A stretch of DNA of 64,000 nucleotides from JAGOEF01 sp029564465 (GTDB taxonomy: Bacteria; Bacteroidota; Bacteroidia; Bacteroidales; ML635J-15). A program made the position numbers and the translations under genes. The notes beneath the pieces are model-generated. The model was not told where the DNA came from, made no database searches, and saw nothing but the letters and a program-made list of their open reading frames with translations. Numbering within the stretch: the stretch's first letter is position 1; every line of letters begins with the position of its first letter. Location: NCBI GenBank assembly GCA_029564465.1, contig JAKQPY010000062.1:6952-70951 (forward strand). The letters are read 5' to 3'. Positions 50,608 through 59,834 of this stretch are shown in pieces.

Positions 50608-51423
50608 ATGAATGCAAAGCAACCCATAGGAGTTTTCGATTCCGGTATTGGTGGCCTGACAATACTGAAATCGCTCATCGATAGTATGCCATTCGAAAGC
50701 TACATCTACCTTGGCGACAGTTTACATGCACCTTATGGAGAAAAACCCACCGAAGAAATTATTGCACTGAGTAATACTTGTGTAAAATACCTGATTGACC
50801 ATGGGTGTAAAATAATTGTAGTTGCCTGCAATACTGCAACCGGAGCAGCCATTAACCAACTCAGGCAACGCTATCCGGCAATAGCCTTTATCGGATTAGA
50901 ACCCGCAATTAAACCGGCATGTCTTGCCACAAAAACCGGTAATATCGGTGTATTGGCTACCGAAGGCACGTTTAAGGGTTCGCATTTTAAAACGACCAGC
51001 GAAAAATACAATGCCTATGTAAACATACATACCCAGATTGGCTATGGACTGGTTGATCTCGCTGAATCGAATCAGATTGAAACTATCCAAACCAGGGTTT
51101 TATTAAAAAGCTATATTGACCCACTTATCGAAAAAAATATAGACCAGTTGGTACTGGGATGTACCCATTATCCTTTTTTTCACCACATAATTTCGGAATT
51201 GTGCGGCCAGGAAATACGCATTCTTGATTCGGGAGATGCGGTTGCACGCAGGACAAAAGACGTACTGATGACAAACGGGTTATTAAATACGGATCGCAAC
51301 ATCGGGGATTGCCTGATTTTGACCAGTGGAAGCCTTGATTCCATAAAAACAACCTGGTACAACCACCGTGGAAATATTGACGGCAGCTACCGTTTTGAAC
51401 AGGTTAAGCTTCAATATGTATAA
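50608..51423 (+). CDS. murI: Glutamate racemase
   Basis: MurI makes D-glutamate for peptidoglycan. The 271-residue protein has the N-terminal GVFDSGIGGLTILKSL (Asp11, Ser12), the catalytic Cys74 in VACNTATGAA, and Cys185 in LGCTHYPFF. All catalytic residues are present. Start is the ATG giving MNAKQPIGVFDS. It is the last of the envelope cluster but separated from the ompH pair by a terminator, so it may be read at a reduced level or from its own weak start. Confidence 0.96.
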   Translation: MNAKQPIGVFDSGIGGLTILKSLIDSMPFESYIYLGDSLHAPYGEKPTEEIIALSNTCVKYLIDHGCKIIVVACNTATGAAINQLRQRYPAIAFIGLEPAIKPACLATKTGNIGVLATEGTFKGSHFKTTSEKYNAYVNIHTQIGYGLVDLAESNQIETIQTRVLLKSYIDPLIEKNIDQLVLGCTHYPFFHHIISELCGQEIRILDSGDAVARRTKDVLMTNGLLNTDRNIGDCLILTSGSLDSIKTTWYNHRGNIDGSYRFEQVKLQYV

Positions 51424-51476
51424 AATGGAAAACCTGAAACGATTTATTTCGTAAAGTCTTACGTAATATTTTTTTT

Positions 51477-52178
51477 ATGAATTGTGTTATTATTGACGAC
51501 GACAACCTATCGAGAAGCCTCATAGAATCTTACATCGAAAAGACCAATACACTCCGGCTCGGCGGCTCATTCTCGAATCCTGTTGAAGCATTGCAATCGA
51601 TTAGTTCCGACCAAAGTATCGATTTGTTATTTCTCGACATTATGATGCCCGAGATGAATGGTATTCAGATTCTCGACAAGTTAAACGGCCGAAAACAGGT
51701 AATCGTAATTTCTGGAAAAAAAGAATTTGCACTCGAAACCTTTAGCTATAATGTTACTGACTATCTGCTGAAACCAATAAGCTATGAGCGTTTTTTCAAG
51801 GCGGTTGAGAAAGCATACGAAAGAAATCGGGAGGCACAAGTGGCAAAGAACAGCGAGGACTTTTTGGTAAAAAAGGGCATGTCGTATTGCAAGGTAAAGC
51901 ACACTGATATCATTGCCGTAGAAGCGGCCGAAGAGATTTCATATATTTATACTGCCGATGACCGGCATAAGGTAATGGGTTGCATCGACGATATTGCTTC
52001 GTTTTTGCCCCCCGGCTTGTTTTGCAGGCCCCACGAAACGTATCTGGTTAATCTGAAGAAAATTAAAAACTACAACACAGAATTCATCGAAATTGAATTC
52101 TTAAATTCCATGAAAAGCATACCTTTGTCGCTGATGACTTTGCCTGTACTGATAGAAAAAATCGGGATGGCAGGATAA
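51477..52178 (+). CDS. LytTR-type response regulator (orphan)
   Basis: The 233-residue protein has a receiver domain with the acidic pair IIDDDN (Asp7, Asp8), phosphoacceptor Asp54 in LFLDIMMPEMNG and Lys99 in LLKPIS. A C-terminal LytTR DNA-binding domain covers about residues 130-233 (VEAAEEISYIYTADDR, FCRPHETYLVNLKKI). The LytTR type usually pairs with a 5TM or LytS-like kinase, but no histidine kinase is next to it. The target genes are unknown. A separate transcript with its own leader of 50 bases. Confidence 0.92.
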   Translation: MNCVIIDDDNLSRSLIESYIEKTNTLRLGGSFSNPVEALQSISSDQSIDLLFLDIMMPEMNGIQILDKLNGRKQVIVISGKKEFALETFSYNVTDYLLKPISYERFFKAVEKAYERNREAQVAKNSEDFLVKKGMSYCKVKHTDIIAVEAAEEISYIYTADDRHKVMGCIDDIASFLPPGLFCRPHETYLVNLKKIKNYNTEFIEIEFLNSMKSIPLSLMTLPVLIEKIGMAG

Positions 52179-52188
52179 TAATCAGTGT

Positions 52189-53376
52189 ATGGCCTCCAGC
52201 AGAGAACTTTTTCTTACATATTTAGGACAAACATCGCCGGCACCCATGCTGCTCGAAATTGAATCGGCATCAGGGGTGTTCCTTACCGATATTTCCGGAA
52301 GGAAATACTTCGATTTAATTTCGGGGGTTTCGGTTAGCAATACGGGGCATAATAATCCCCAAATTATTGACGCTGTAAAAAGCCAGGCAGAAAAACACAT
52401 GCACCTGATGGTATATGGGGAATTTATTCAGGCGCCACAGGTTAATCTTGCAAACAAGCTATGTTCCCTCCTACCCGACCCTCTCAACTCGGTCTATTAT
52501 GTGAATTCGGGTAGCGAAGCCATCGAAGGTGCCGTTAAGCTGGCCAGGAGGCACACCCGCCGACACCAAACCATCAGCTTTCGTAATGCATACCACGGAA
52601 GCACTGCCGGAGCATTATCGTTATGCGGCAACGAAGATTTCAAAAACTCATTCAGGCCCTTAACTCCCGGGGGATACATCGCCGAAATGAATCAGGATGC
52701 ATCAATAGAAGCCATCAGCGAAAAAACAGCCTGTGTGGTTATTGAGCCTGTTCAGGCTGAGGCCGGAATTGTTATTCCCAACACAGAATTCATGAAAACC
52801 TTGCGGCACCGCTGCAATCAAACCGGAACGCTTCTGATTTTCGATGAGATTCAAACGGGTTTCGGACGTACCGGAAAACTGTTTGCTATGGAGCATTTTA
52901 ATGTTGTACCTGATATCGTTTGTTTTGCAAAAGCCTTTGGAGGAGGTATGCCCCTGGGCGCATTTGTTGCGAACCGATTGGTGATGAACAGCTTTATGAC
53001 CGACCCGGTGCTGGGTCATATAACTACATTCGGAGGGCATCCCGTGAGTTGCGCTGCTGCAATGGCATCGCTCAACATAGTGGTTTCGGAAAAACTCGCT
53101 GACCGTGCAGCAAAAACAGAAATTCTTTTCAGGGAATTATTAATCCATCCTTCGATAAAAGAAATACGTGGTTTGGGATTGCTATTGGCCGTAGAACTGG
53201 GTTCTTCTGAAAAAGTGCAGCAATTTATCCGTAAAGGCCTTGAAAATGGTATTGTAAGCGACTGGTTCATATTTCATGATACCGCTTTTCGCATTGCCCC
53301 GCCACTGAATATTTCTGATGATGAAGTGCATATTGCGTGCAGGCTGGTTTTAAAAACCCTCGACGATATCAGCTAA
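52189..53376 (+). CDS. Class III PLP-dependent aminotransferase
   Basis: The 395-residue enzyme has the class III pattern: YYVNSGSEAIEGAVKLAR for phosphate binding, NAYHGSTAGALSL, VIEPVQAEAG, LLIFDEIQTGFGRTGKLF with the PLP-pyridine Asp, and the Schiff-base Lys in VCFAKAFGGGMPLGA. Candidates are acetylornithine, 4-aminobutyrate or related amino-group transferases; no arginine-pathway genes are close, so a symbol is not assigned. The gene lies 10 bases after the LytTR gene, which hints at a shared transcript, and converges with aroK. Confidence 0.88.
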   Translation: MASSRELFLTYLGQTSPAPMLLEIESASGVFLTDISGRKYFDLISGVSVSNTGHNNPQIIDAVKSQAEKHMHLMVYGEFIQAPQVNLANKLCSLLPDPLNSVYYVNSGSEAIEGAVKLARRHTRRHQTISFRNAYHGSTAGALSLCGNEDFKNSFRPLTPGGYIAEMNQDASIEAISEKTACVVIEPVQAEAGIVIPNTEFMKTLRHRCNQTGTLLIFDEIQTGFGRTGKLFAMEHFNVVPDIVCFAKAFGGGMPLGAFVANRLVMNSFMTDPVLGHITTFGGHPVSCAAAMASLNIVVSEKLADRAAKTEILFRELLIHPSIKEIRGLGLLLAVELGSSEKVQQFIRKGLENGIVSDWFIFHDTAFRIAPPLNISDDEVHIACRLVLKTLDDIS

Positions 53377-53382
53377 GGTCGA

Positions 53383-53898
53383 TTATTTTCTAAGTAACAA
53401 CATTAAATCTTCGGGCTTCAATCCAAATGCTTCAACAGTGTGGTGCGCCTGCATGTAAAACATCTCTCGCTTACTGAGCATTTTGTCAATGTAAGCTTCT
53501 AAATCTCTTTCTGATACATCATTTAACAATGGCCTTTGGACACCCGAAACCGCAAGGCGGCTAGCCAGTGCTGCGGTTGTCATTTTCAGGTAGACACTTG
53601 TTCCAAAATTATTCATCAGGCTGATATTATCGAAAAAACATGGTGTTCCTCCGCCGGTTGCTACTACCTGATATTTTTGGGTAACAATTGCTTTTAGTAT
53701 TTCTCGCTCCTGAATCCGGAATTCTTCCTCACCCTGAGCAATAATGAAATCAGCGACTGAAATTCCTGATTTTTTGGTAAATGCCACATCCATATCAACA
53801 CAATGATATCCGATACGGGAAGCCATTTTTTTTGCCATGGTAGTTTTACCACAGCCCATAAAACCAATCAGAAAAATGTTTTCGGGATAACTATTCAA
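53383..53898 (-). CDS. aroK: Shikimate kinase
   Basis: AroK phosphorylates shikimate in the chorismate pathway. The 171-residue P-loop protein has Walker A GFMGCGKT at residues 12-19, the shikimate-contacting DMDVAFTKKSG (Asp residues), GEEEFRIQEREIL and the TGGGTPCF glycine-rich loop. The lid region has VSGVQRPLL with Arg. It overlaps the end of parC by eight bases, so it is cotranscribed with the topoisomerase IV genes. Confidence 0.94.
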   Translation of the reverse strand: MNSYPENIFLIGFMGCGKTTMAKKMASRIGYHCVDMDVAFTKKSGISVADFIIAQGEEEFRIQEREILKAIVTQKYQVVATGGGTPCFFDNISLMNNFGTSVYLKMTTAALASRLAVSGVQRPLLNDVSERDLEAYIDKMLSKREMFYMQAHHTVEAFGLKPEDLMLLLRK

Positions 53899-56641
53899 AA
53901 TCGAGACTCATTTGTTTCGGGTCAACCGGAGGGCTTTGCTTGTCGATAATCTCTGCTTTGATTTTCGAAGTTTTTACAGTAACAGTCGGTCTTTCGGGCT
54001 CCTGATCAGTGATAGCCTGTTCAACGGTAACTTCATTAGAATCAATATCATTTTCTTCACCGGAGCTATCGGCTTCTTCGGTTTCGTCGTCACCATTATC
54101 GGGAAATTCTTTCTGTAGTGGTTCGGTGAATGCTGCTTTTTCGATTTCGAAGGTCGAAAGTCGTTTACCTTTTGCCTTGATACCTTTCACCGCAATAAAC
54201 TCTTCAGCATCGATGATTTCCCCGGGACGCTCGGCATGCTTTCCGGTAAACGTCAGAGACACCTGCGGGAACATGTCATCGTTGAGCATAACCAGACGTG
54301 AGCCCTCATCTTCGGGAAGAAAACTCGTTTCCTTCGAAGTCTCGTCGAAAACAAACCTTTTCAAATAATAAAAACCTTGTGCAGCATCAAAATATATGGC
54401 GGACCAAACCTTTGATGCATCATATTTTTCGACCACAATCATAGATTCGTCGTAATGGTTCGACAGGTCGAAATTCGACAGATAATAGCTGCCTTTTTTG
54501 CTTACGCACAAAATTTTATCGTCACCCTCAAACTCACCGAGATACTTGCCTCTGCCATCGGCGTTGAGGCGCAGCACTTCGTCGTCGAACCAGATTTTAC
54601 GTCCGCCCAGTGTTGAAACACCTTCTTCTTTGAGGGTAATTTTAAAAATATCGTTTTTGCTGATAATATTACCCATCGAACTACGGCCTTTGATGGCAAT
54701 GTCCTTGAAATCAGCTTCGAATACCAGCTTTCGCAACTTGGGTTTTGGTTTAAGGTTTACCTTAATAACTTCAGCTTCACCGTTGGGGTTAGCAGTAAAA
54801 TAAACGATTTTTGAACCTGCCTCACCCTTGGTTACATCATATTCTTTGTCGCGGTTTATTCCGGTAACGGCAAAGCGTTTTATGAAATAGCTCCCAAACC
54901 GGCCGTCGCGATATACGACATTATATATGGTTCGGGTATCGTTGCGCTTGAAAACATCGATGTGAATAATATCCTTGCCAAAAAAAGCCTTTTCGCTGAC
55001 TTTCGAAATAATATATTTTCCGTCGCGTCTGAAAACAATAATATCGTCGATGTCGGAGCACTCGCAAACAAACTCTTCTTTTTTAAGTCCTGTTCCTGCA
55101 AAGCCTTCCTTCCGTTCGACATAGAGTTTTTCGTTGGCAACAGCTACGTTCGAGGTATCGATGGTGTCGAAATTACGGATTTCGGTTTTCCTCTCACGTC
55201 CTTTACCATATTTGGCTTTTATGTGGGTATAATAGTTTATGGCATAAACGGTGAGGTGCTCGAGATTATAAACCACTTCCTGAATTTGTCCTTCGATTGC
55301 ATGCATTTCTTCGTCGGCTTTTTCGGCGTTATAGCGAATGATGCGCTTCATTTTGATTTCAAGCAACTTCAGCAGGTCGTCATTGGTTATTTCCCGTTTC
55401 AGGTTTTTCAGTGTCAGGCTTGCTTTTTCACCGATAAAAGCAACAGCCTCGTCGTTGGTCATTGCATTTTCGTAAGCCTTATCCTTGTAAATTCGTTTTT
55501 CGATAAACCAACGTTCGAGCGACATGTAATGCCACTGTTCCTCAAGTTCACGTTTACGGATCAGCAACTCCTGTTTGAGCAATTCCACAGTATTATAGAC
55601 CGATGCCTGCAACATATCGCTTACACCCATAAAACGCGGTTTATCTTCTTCGATAACGCACGAATTGGGCGAAATAGAAACTTCGCACTTGGTAAAAGCA
55701 TACAGGGCATCAATGGTTTTATCGCTCGAAACCCCGGGCGGCAGGTGAATCAGAATTTCTACAACAGAGGCTGTATTGTCATCAATTTTTTTGACTTTAA
55801 TTTTCTCTTTATCGTTGGCCTGAATAATGCTTTCGATTAGGGTGGTTGTGTTCTCGCCAAACGGGATATCGGTGATTACCAGTGTTTTTTTGTCGAGTTT
55901 TTCGATGCGTGCCCTCACCCTCACTTTACCTCCTCTCAACCCGTCGTTATACTTCGAAACATCGATTTGTCCTCCTGTAATAAAGTCGGGAAACAGTTCG
56001 AACGGTTCATTTTTAAGGGTAGCAATGCATGCGTCAATCAATTCATTGAAGTTGTGGGGCAATATTTTTGATGCAAGGCCTACGGCAATACCTTCGACAC
56101 CCTGTGCCAGCAACAGCGGGAACTTCACCGGAAGGGTAATCGGCTCTTTATTCCTGCCATCGTACGACGACTTCCAGAAAGTAGTTTTTGGATTAAACAC
56201 CACTTCGAGGGCAAACTTCGAAAGTCGCGCCTCGATATATCGGGGAGCAGCAGCCGAGTCGCCGGTGTAAATATTACCCCAGTTACCCTGCATGTCAATC
56301 AGCAGGTCTTTCTGACCCAACTGCACCAGTGCATCTCCAATGGAAGCGTCGCCATGTGGATGGTACTTCATAGTGTGCCCGATGATGTTGGCCACTTTGT
56401 TATAGCGTCCGTCGTCGAGTTCCTTCATGGCATGAAGTATGCGCCGTTGAACAGGTTTCAGGCCATCGTAAACATGGGGCACGGCCCTTTCGAGAATTAC
56501 GTAGGAAGCATAATCGAGAAACCAGTCCTGATACATTCCCGTAAGGTGAGTAAGATGTATTTCGGGAGCATGAACCTCTTCGGGATTTTCTCCGTTCAGC
56601 GGGCTGCTATCAAATTCCTCAACAGGGTCGGTGGTACTCAT
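53891..56641 (-). CDS. parC: DNA topoisomerase IV subunit A (GyrA/ParC family)
   Basis: The 916-residue subunit carries the DNA-cutting tyrosine in AAPRYIEARLSKFALE (Tyr135). The winged-helix start DYASYVILERAVPHVYDGLK and the HPHGDASIGDALV block are typical. The gene lies 33 bases after parE. The long C-terminus (about residues 480-916) has a diverged blade domain and an acidic linker at about 855-885 that is longer than in E. coli. Gyrase is presumed encoded elsewhere, because this parE-parC order marks topoisomerase IV in Bacteroidota. Confidence 0.92.
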   Translation of the reverse strand: MSTTDPVEEFDSSPLNGENPEEVHAPEIHLTHLTGMYQDWFLDYASYVILERAVPHVYDGLKPVQRRILHAMKELDDGRYNKVANIIGHTMKYHPHGDASIGDALVQLGQKDLLIDMQGNWGNIYTGDSAAAPRYIEARLSKFALEVVFNPKTTFWKSSYDGRNKEPITLPVKFPLLLAQGVEGIAVGLASKILPHNFNELIDACIATLKNEPFELFPDFITGGQIDVSKYNDGLRGGKVRVRARIEKLDKKTLVITDIPFGENTTTLIESIIQANDKEKIKVKKIDDNTASVVEILIHLPPGVSSDKTIDALYAFTKCEVSISPNSCVIEEDKPRFMGVSDMLQASVYNTVELLKQELLIRKRELEEQWHYMSLERWFIEKRIYKDKAYENAMTNDEAVAFIGEKASLTLKNLKREITNDDLLKLLEIKMKRIIRYNAEKADEEMHAIEGQIQEVVYNLEHLTVYAINYYTHIKAKYGKGRERKTEIRNFDTIDTSNVAVANEKLYVERKEGFAGTGLKKEEFVCECSDIDDIIVFRRDGKYIISKVSEKAFFGKDIIHIDVFKRNDTRTIYNVVYRDGRFGSYFIKRFAVTGINRDKEYDVTKGEAGSKIVYFTANPNGEAEVIKVNLKPKPKLRKLVFEADFKDIAIKGRSSMGNIISKNDIFKITLKEEGVSTLGGRKIWFDDEVLRLNADGRGKYLGEFEGDDKILCVSKKGSYYLSNFDLSNHYDESMIVVEKYDASKVWSAIYFDAAQGFYYLKRFVFDETSKETSFLPEDEGSRLVMLNDDMFPQVSLTFTGKHAERPGEIIDAEEFIAVKGIKAKGKRLSTFEIEKAAFTEPLQKEFPDNGDDETEEADSSGEENDIDSNEVTVEQAITDQEPERPTVTVKTSKIKAEIIDKQSPPVDPKQMSLDFE

Positions 56642-56674
56642 ATCCGGTAATACTCCCTAAATTAATAATCACTA

Positions 56675-58513
56675 TCAGGCGTTCACTGCGTCTTCTTCAA
56701 TTCTCAGGTTCTCGATAATAAAATTCTGCCGTTCGTAGGTATTCTTGCCCATATAAAACTCAAGCAGGTCGCTGATGGCATCGGCTTTGGTAAGGCTAAC
56801 CGGGTCGAGTCGCATATTTTTATCGATAAATCGTTTAAACTCATCAGGTGAAATCTCTCCAAGCCCTTTAAACCGGGTTATTTCGGGATTTCCTTTTAGT
56901 TTGGCTATGGCATCCTGCTTTTCTTTTTCGTCGTAGCAATACAATGTTTCTTGTTTGTTGCGAACCCTGAATAGGGGTGTTTGCAGAATAAACAGGTGCC
57001 CGTTGCGAATTAACTCAGGGAAGAACTGCAGGAAAAAAGTAATGAGCAGGAGGCGGATGTGCATACCATCGACATCGGCATCGGTAGCGATAACCACATT
57101 GCGATAGCGCAGGTTTTCGATACCTTCCTCAATATTAAGGGCTGCCTGCAGAAGGTTAAATTCCTCGTTTTCGTACACTACCTTCTTGTTCATACCATAG
57201 GTGTTGAGGGGTTTTCCCCTGAGGCTGAACACCGCCTGTGTGTTCACATCGCGCGATTTGGTGATGGAACCGCTTGCCGAATCACCCTCGGTAATAAAAA
57301 TGGTGGTTTCCGAACTTTTCTCGTCATCGGAATTATAATGAACACGGCAGTCTCGTAATTTTTTATTGTGTAAACTCACTTTTTTAGCCCGCTCACGCGA
57401 TATTTTTTTAATATCGGCAATGGCTTTGCGGTCTTTTTCGGAAGCCAGAATTTTCCTAAGAATCGCATCGGCGGTTTCGGGATTCTTGTGAAGAAAATTA
57501 TCAAGCTGGTTTTTGATAAAATCACCGACAAATTTTGTAATACTGGTACCATTGGGCTCCATATCTCGCGAGCCGAGTTTGGTTTTGGTCTGCGACTCAA
57601 ACACCGGTTCAACCACACGAATACTGATGGCTGCAATAATTGACTGCCTTATGTCGGCATTATCGAAGTCCTTACGGTAAAATTCCTTTATCGTTTTTAC
57701 ATAAGCCTCACGGAAAGCAGACAGGTGGGTTCCGCCCTGGGTTGTATGCTGACCGTTCACAAAGGTGAAATATTCTTCGTTATACTGGTTCGAATGGGTA
57801 AAGGCAATCTCGATATCGTCGGCTTTGAAATGAATTATCGGATAAAGCACATCGCTGTTGATGTTATCGTTGAGCAGGTCGAGCAAACCATTTTTCGACC
57901 AGAAGCGTTGTCCGTTGAGGTAAATCGAAAGTCCGGTATTGAGGAAGGCATAATTTTTCAGCATGTTCTCGATAACATCGAGGCGGTACCGGTATCCCGA
58001 AAACAGTTCCTCATCGGGAGTAAAAACCACATGAGTACCATTGGCTTCATCGGTTTTTTCGATGGGAAAATCCTGTTGCAGAACTCCCTTTGCAAATTCG
58101 GCTGTTTTCTTTTCGCCATCGCGAAATGCGCTAACCGTAAAATTTGATGATAATGCGTTTACGGCTTTAACGCCGACACCATTGAGGCCTACCGATTTTT
58201 TGAACACCTTGGAATCGTATTTTGCCCCGGTATTCATTTTTGCTACCGCGTCGAGCAATTTGCCCAGTGGAATTCCCCGCCCGAAGTCGCGCACCGAAAC
58301 CGACGAATCGCTGATTTGGAGTTCAATTTTCGAACCGAAGCCCATGGCAAATTCATCAATCGAATTATCGATAACCTCCTTGAGAAGAACATAAATACCA
58401 TCGTCTCGCGAAGTACCATCGCCCAGCTTGCCAATATACATACCGGGGCGGCGGCGAATATGTTCGCTCCACTCCAGCGTTTTTATGGATTCTTCAGAAT
58501 AATTGGCGACCAT
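56675..58513 (-). CDS. parE: DNA topoisomerase IV subunit B
   Basis: The 612-residue ATPase subunit has the GHKL motifs VIDNSIDEFAMGFG (Asn) and FGRGIP, the transducer, and the TOPRIM block near residue 408 with ITEGDSASGS and, further on, VIATDADVDGMHIRLLL (the metal-binding Asp pair). Its short length, without a GyrB insert, favours ParE. It is the first gene of the parE-parC-aroK operon. A -7 element lies 26 bases before the start. Confidence 0.93.
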   Translation of the reverse strand: MVANYSEESIKTLEWSEHIRRRPGMYIGKLGDGTSRDDGIYVLLKEVIDNSIDEFAMGFGSKIELQISDSSVSVRDFGRGIPLGKLLDAVAKMNTGAKYDSKVFKKSVGLNGVGVKAVNALSSNFTVSAFRDGEKKTAEFAKGVLQQDFPIEKTDEANGTHVVFTPDEELFSGYRYRLDVIENMLKNYAFLNTGLSIYLNGQRFWSKNGLLDLLNDNINSDVLYPIIHFKADDIEIAFTHSNQYNEEYFTFVNGQHTTQGGTHLSAFREAYVKTIKEFYRKDFDNADIRQSIIAAISIRVVEPVFESQTKTKLGSRDMEPNGTSITKFVGDFIKNQLDNFLHKNPETADAILRKILASEKDRKAIADIKKISRERAKKVSLHNKKLRDCRVHYNSDDEKSSETTIFITEGDSASGSITKSRDVNTQAVFSLRGKPLNTYGMNKKVVYENEEFNLLQAALNIEEGIENLRYRNVVIATDADVDGMHIRLLLITFFLQFFPELIRNGHLFILQTPLFRVRNKQETLYCYDEKEKQDAIAKLKGNPEITRFKGLGEISPDEFKRFIDKNMRLDPVSLTKADAISDLLEFYMGKNTYERQNFIIENLRIEEDAVNA

Positions 58514-58539
58514 TAAATACAGATTTATTCACTCGACGC

Positions 58540-58547
58540 CAAAATTA
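58540..58547 (-). promoter_or_regulatory. -7 element upstream of parE
   Basis: TAATTTTG on the minus strand matches TAnnTTTG 26 bases before the parE start. No TTTG is at the usual 19-base spacing. Confidence 0.42.
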
Positions 58548-58663
58548 AATATTTTAAATCGCATACATTGCGCTGCAACGAATAGATATTAACAAAATGA
58601 CGTTGATAATCTCCTGTGACTATTTATTCAATAAATTGGGATGACGACTTAGAATGGCTGCAT

Positions 58664-59389
58664 TTATCGCCTTAGTTCAAAATTCTGCCCCAGATACACT
58701 TTTCGCACCTGTTCATCCTCCGAAAGTTCTTCGGCGGTACCCGACTTAAGAATACTCCCCTCGAAAAGCAGATAGGCTCTGTCGGTAATGGAGAGTGTTT
58801 CCTGCACGTTGTGGTCGGTGATGAGTACACCGATATTTCGTTTTTTCAGATGCATCACAATTTGTTGAATATCTTCCACAGCAATGGGGTCAACACCGGC
58901 AAAAGGTTCATCGAGTAAAATAAACTTCGGGTCGATGGCCAAAGCCCGGGCAATTTCGGTACGTCGCCTTTCTCCACCCGAAAGCTGATATCCTTTACTT
59001 TTTTTGATTTTATTGAGCCCAAACTCGTTAAGCAGTCTCACGGCTTTCTCCTTTTGGTCACGTTTCGTGAGTTTGCTCATTTCGAGAACCGATAAAATGT
59101 TGTCTTCGACACTCATTTTACGAAAAACCGAAGCTTCCTGAGCCAGATAGCCCAAACCGAGACGAGCCCTCTTGTAGACCGGTTCACGGGTTATATCGCG
59201 GTCATCAACAAAAATTTTTCCGCCATAGGGCTTAATCAAACCAACAATCATATAAAAGGTAGTGGTTTTACCTGCACCGTTTGGCCCGAGCAAACCCACA
59301 ATTTCGCCCTGCTCCACTTCAACCGAAACATCTTTCACTACCATGCGCTTGCCATACTTCTTAAACAGATTTTCGGTATAAAGTTTCAT
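58664..59389 (-). CDS. lptB: LPS export ABC transporter ATPase LptB
   Basis: LptB powers extraction of lipopolysaccharide from the inner membrane with LptFG. The 241-residue ATPase has GPNGAGKTT at residues 35-43, the signature YQLSGGERRRTEIARALA, Walker B FILLDEPFAGVDP, and the switch ITDHNVQE. The match to LptB is close (LARLGLGYLAQEAS reads ARLGLGYLAQEAS here). It stands alone; lptF and lptG are elsewhere. A -7 box is 20 bases upstream. Confidence 0.94.
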   Translation of the reverse strand: MKLYTENLFKKYGKRMVVKDVSVEVEQGEIVGLLGPNGAGKTTTFYMIVGLIKPYGGKIFVDDRDITREPVYKRARLGLGYLAQEASVFRKMSVEDNILSVLEMSKLTKRDQKEKAVRLLNEFGLNKIKKSKGYQLSGGERRRTEIARALAIDPKFILLDEPFAGVDPIAVEDIQQIVMHLKKRNIGVLITDHNVQETLSITDRAYLLFEGSILKSGTAEELSEDEQVRKVYLGQNFELRR

Positions 59390-59834
59390 ACTGTCGGTTT
59401 TGTTGCTGCAAAGATAAATATAATGGAATACAATACACCCAATGAAAATGTTTTACCAAAACAAGAAAGCATGTATTTCTATCAAAAATCTATTGAGACA
59501 TATCTTCATTCAATTTTCTTACGAGGCAAAATGTTTCAAAATTCCGGTCTTACGATTTTCCCGCATTCGTTTGCAATAATTTCAGCAATTCTATAATTGA
59601 ACAATTATGAAAGCTAAACCGATATTCCGAATTACACAGCACATCTGAATCGTGTATTTTGCTACATTTATTTAATAATTCATTTATTTGTTAAAAATAA
59701 ACTATAAATTAGCAAGGTTTTGCACAAAGGAAATCGTACTTACATTATTCGTTGATAAATTAGAAATGATCATTAGACAAGTTTGAATTCTAACATCTGC
59801 ACAACAAAATAATTAGTATTAAAAATTATCAGTT
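59390..59834. other. 445-base spacer between lptB and the T9SS protein gene
   Basis: No open reading frame of note and no tRNA or other RNA gene is seen. The left end holds the lptB -7 element. The middle is A/T-rich and has one perfect 7-bp inverted repeat with a 2-base loop (59593-59608), possibly an operator but not distinctive. No full -33/-7 promoter could be placed before the large gene. Confidence 0.6.
59409..59416 (-). promoter_or_regulatory. -7 element upstream of lptB
   Basis: TATCTTTG on the minus strand matches TAnnTTTG 20 bases before the lptB start. The nearest ATTG-type -33 match is at 23 bases, longer than usual. Confidence 0.42.

Noticed and set aside
54962..55840. 292-codon plus-strand frame inside parC
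   Set aside because: Antisense shadow of the topoisomerase IV A subunit.
59593..59608. 7-bp A/T-rich palindrome with 2-base loop as a regulatory site
   Set aside because: A short A/T-rich palindrome in an A/T-rich spacer can arise by chance, and it is not repeated elsewhere.
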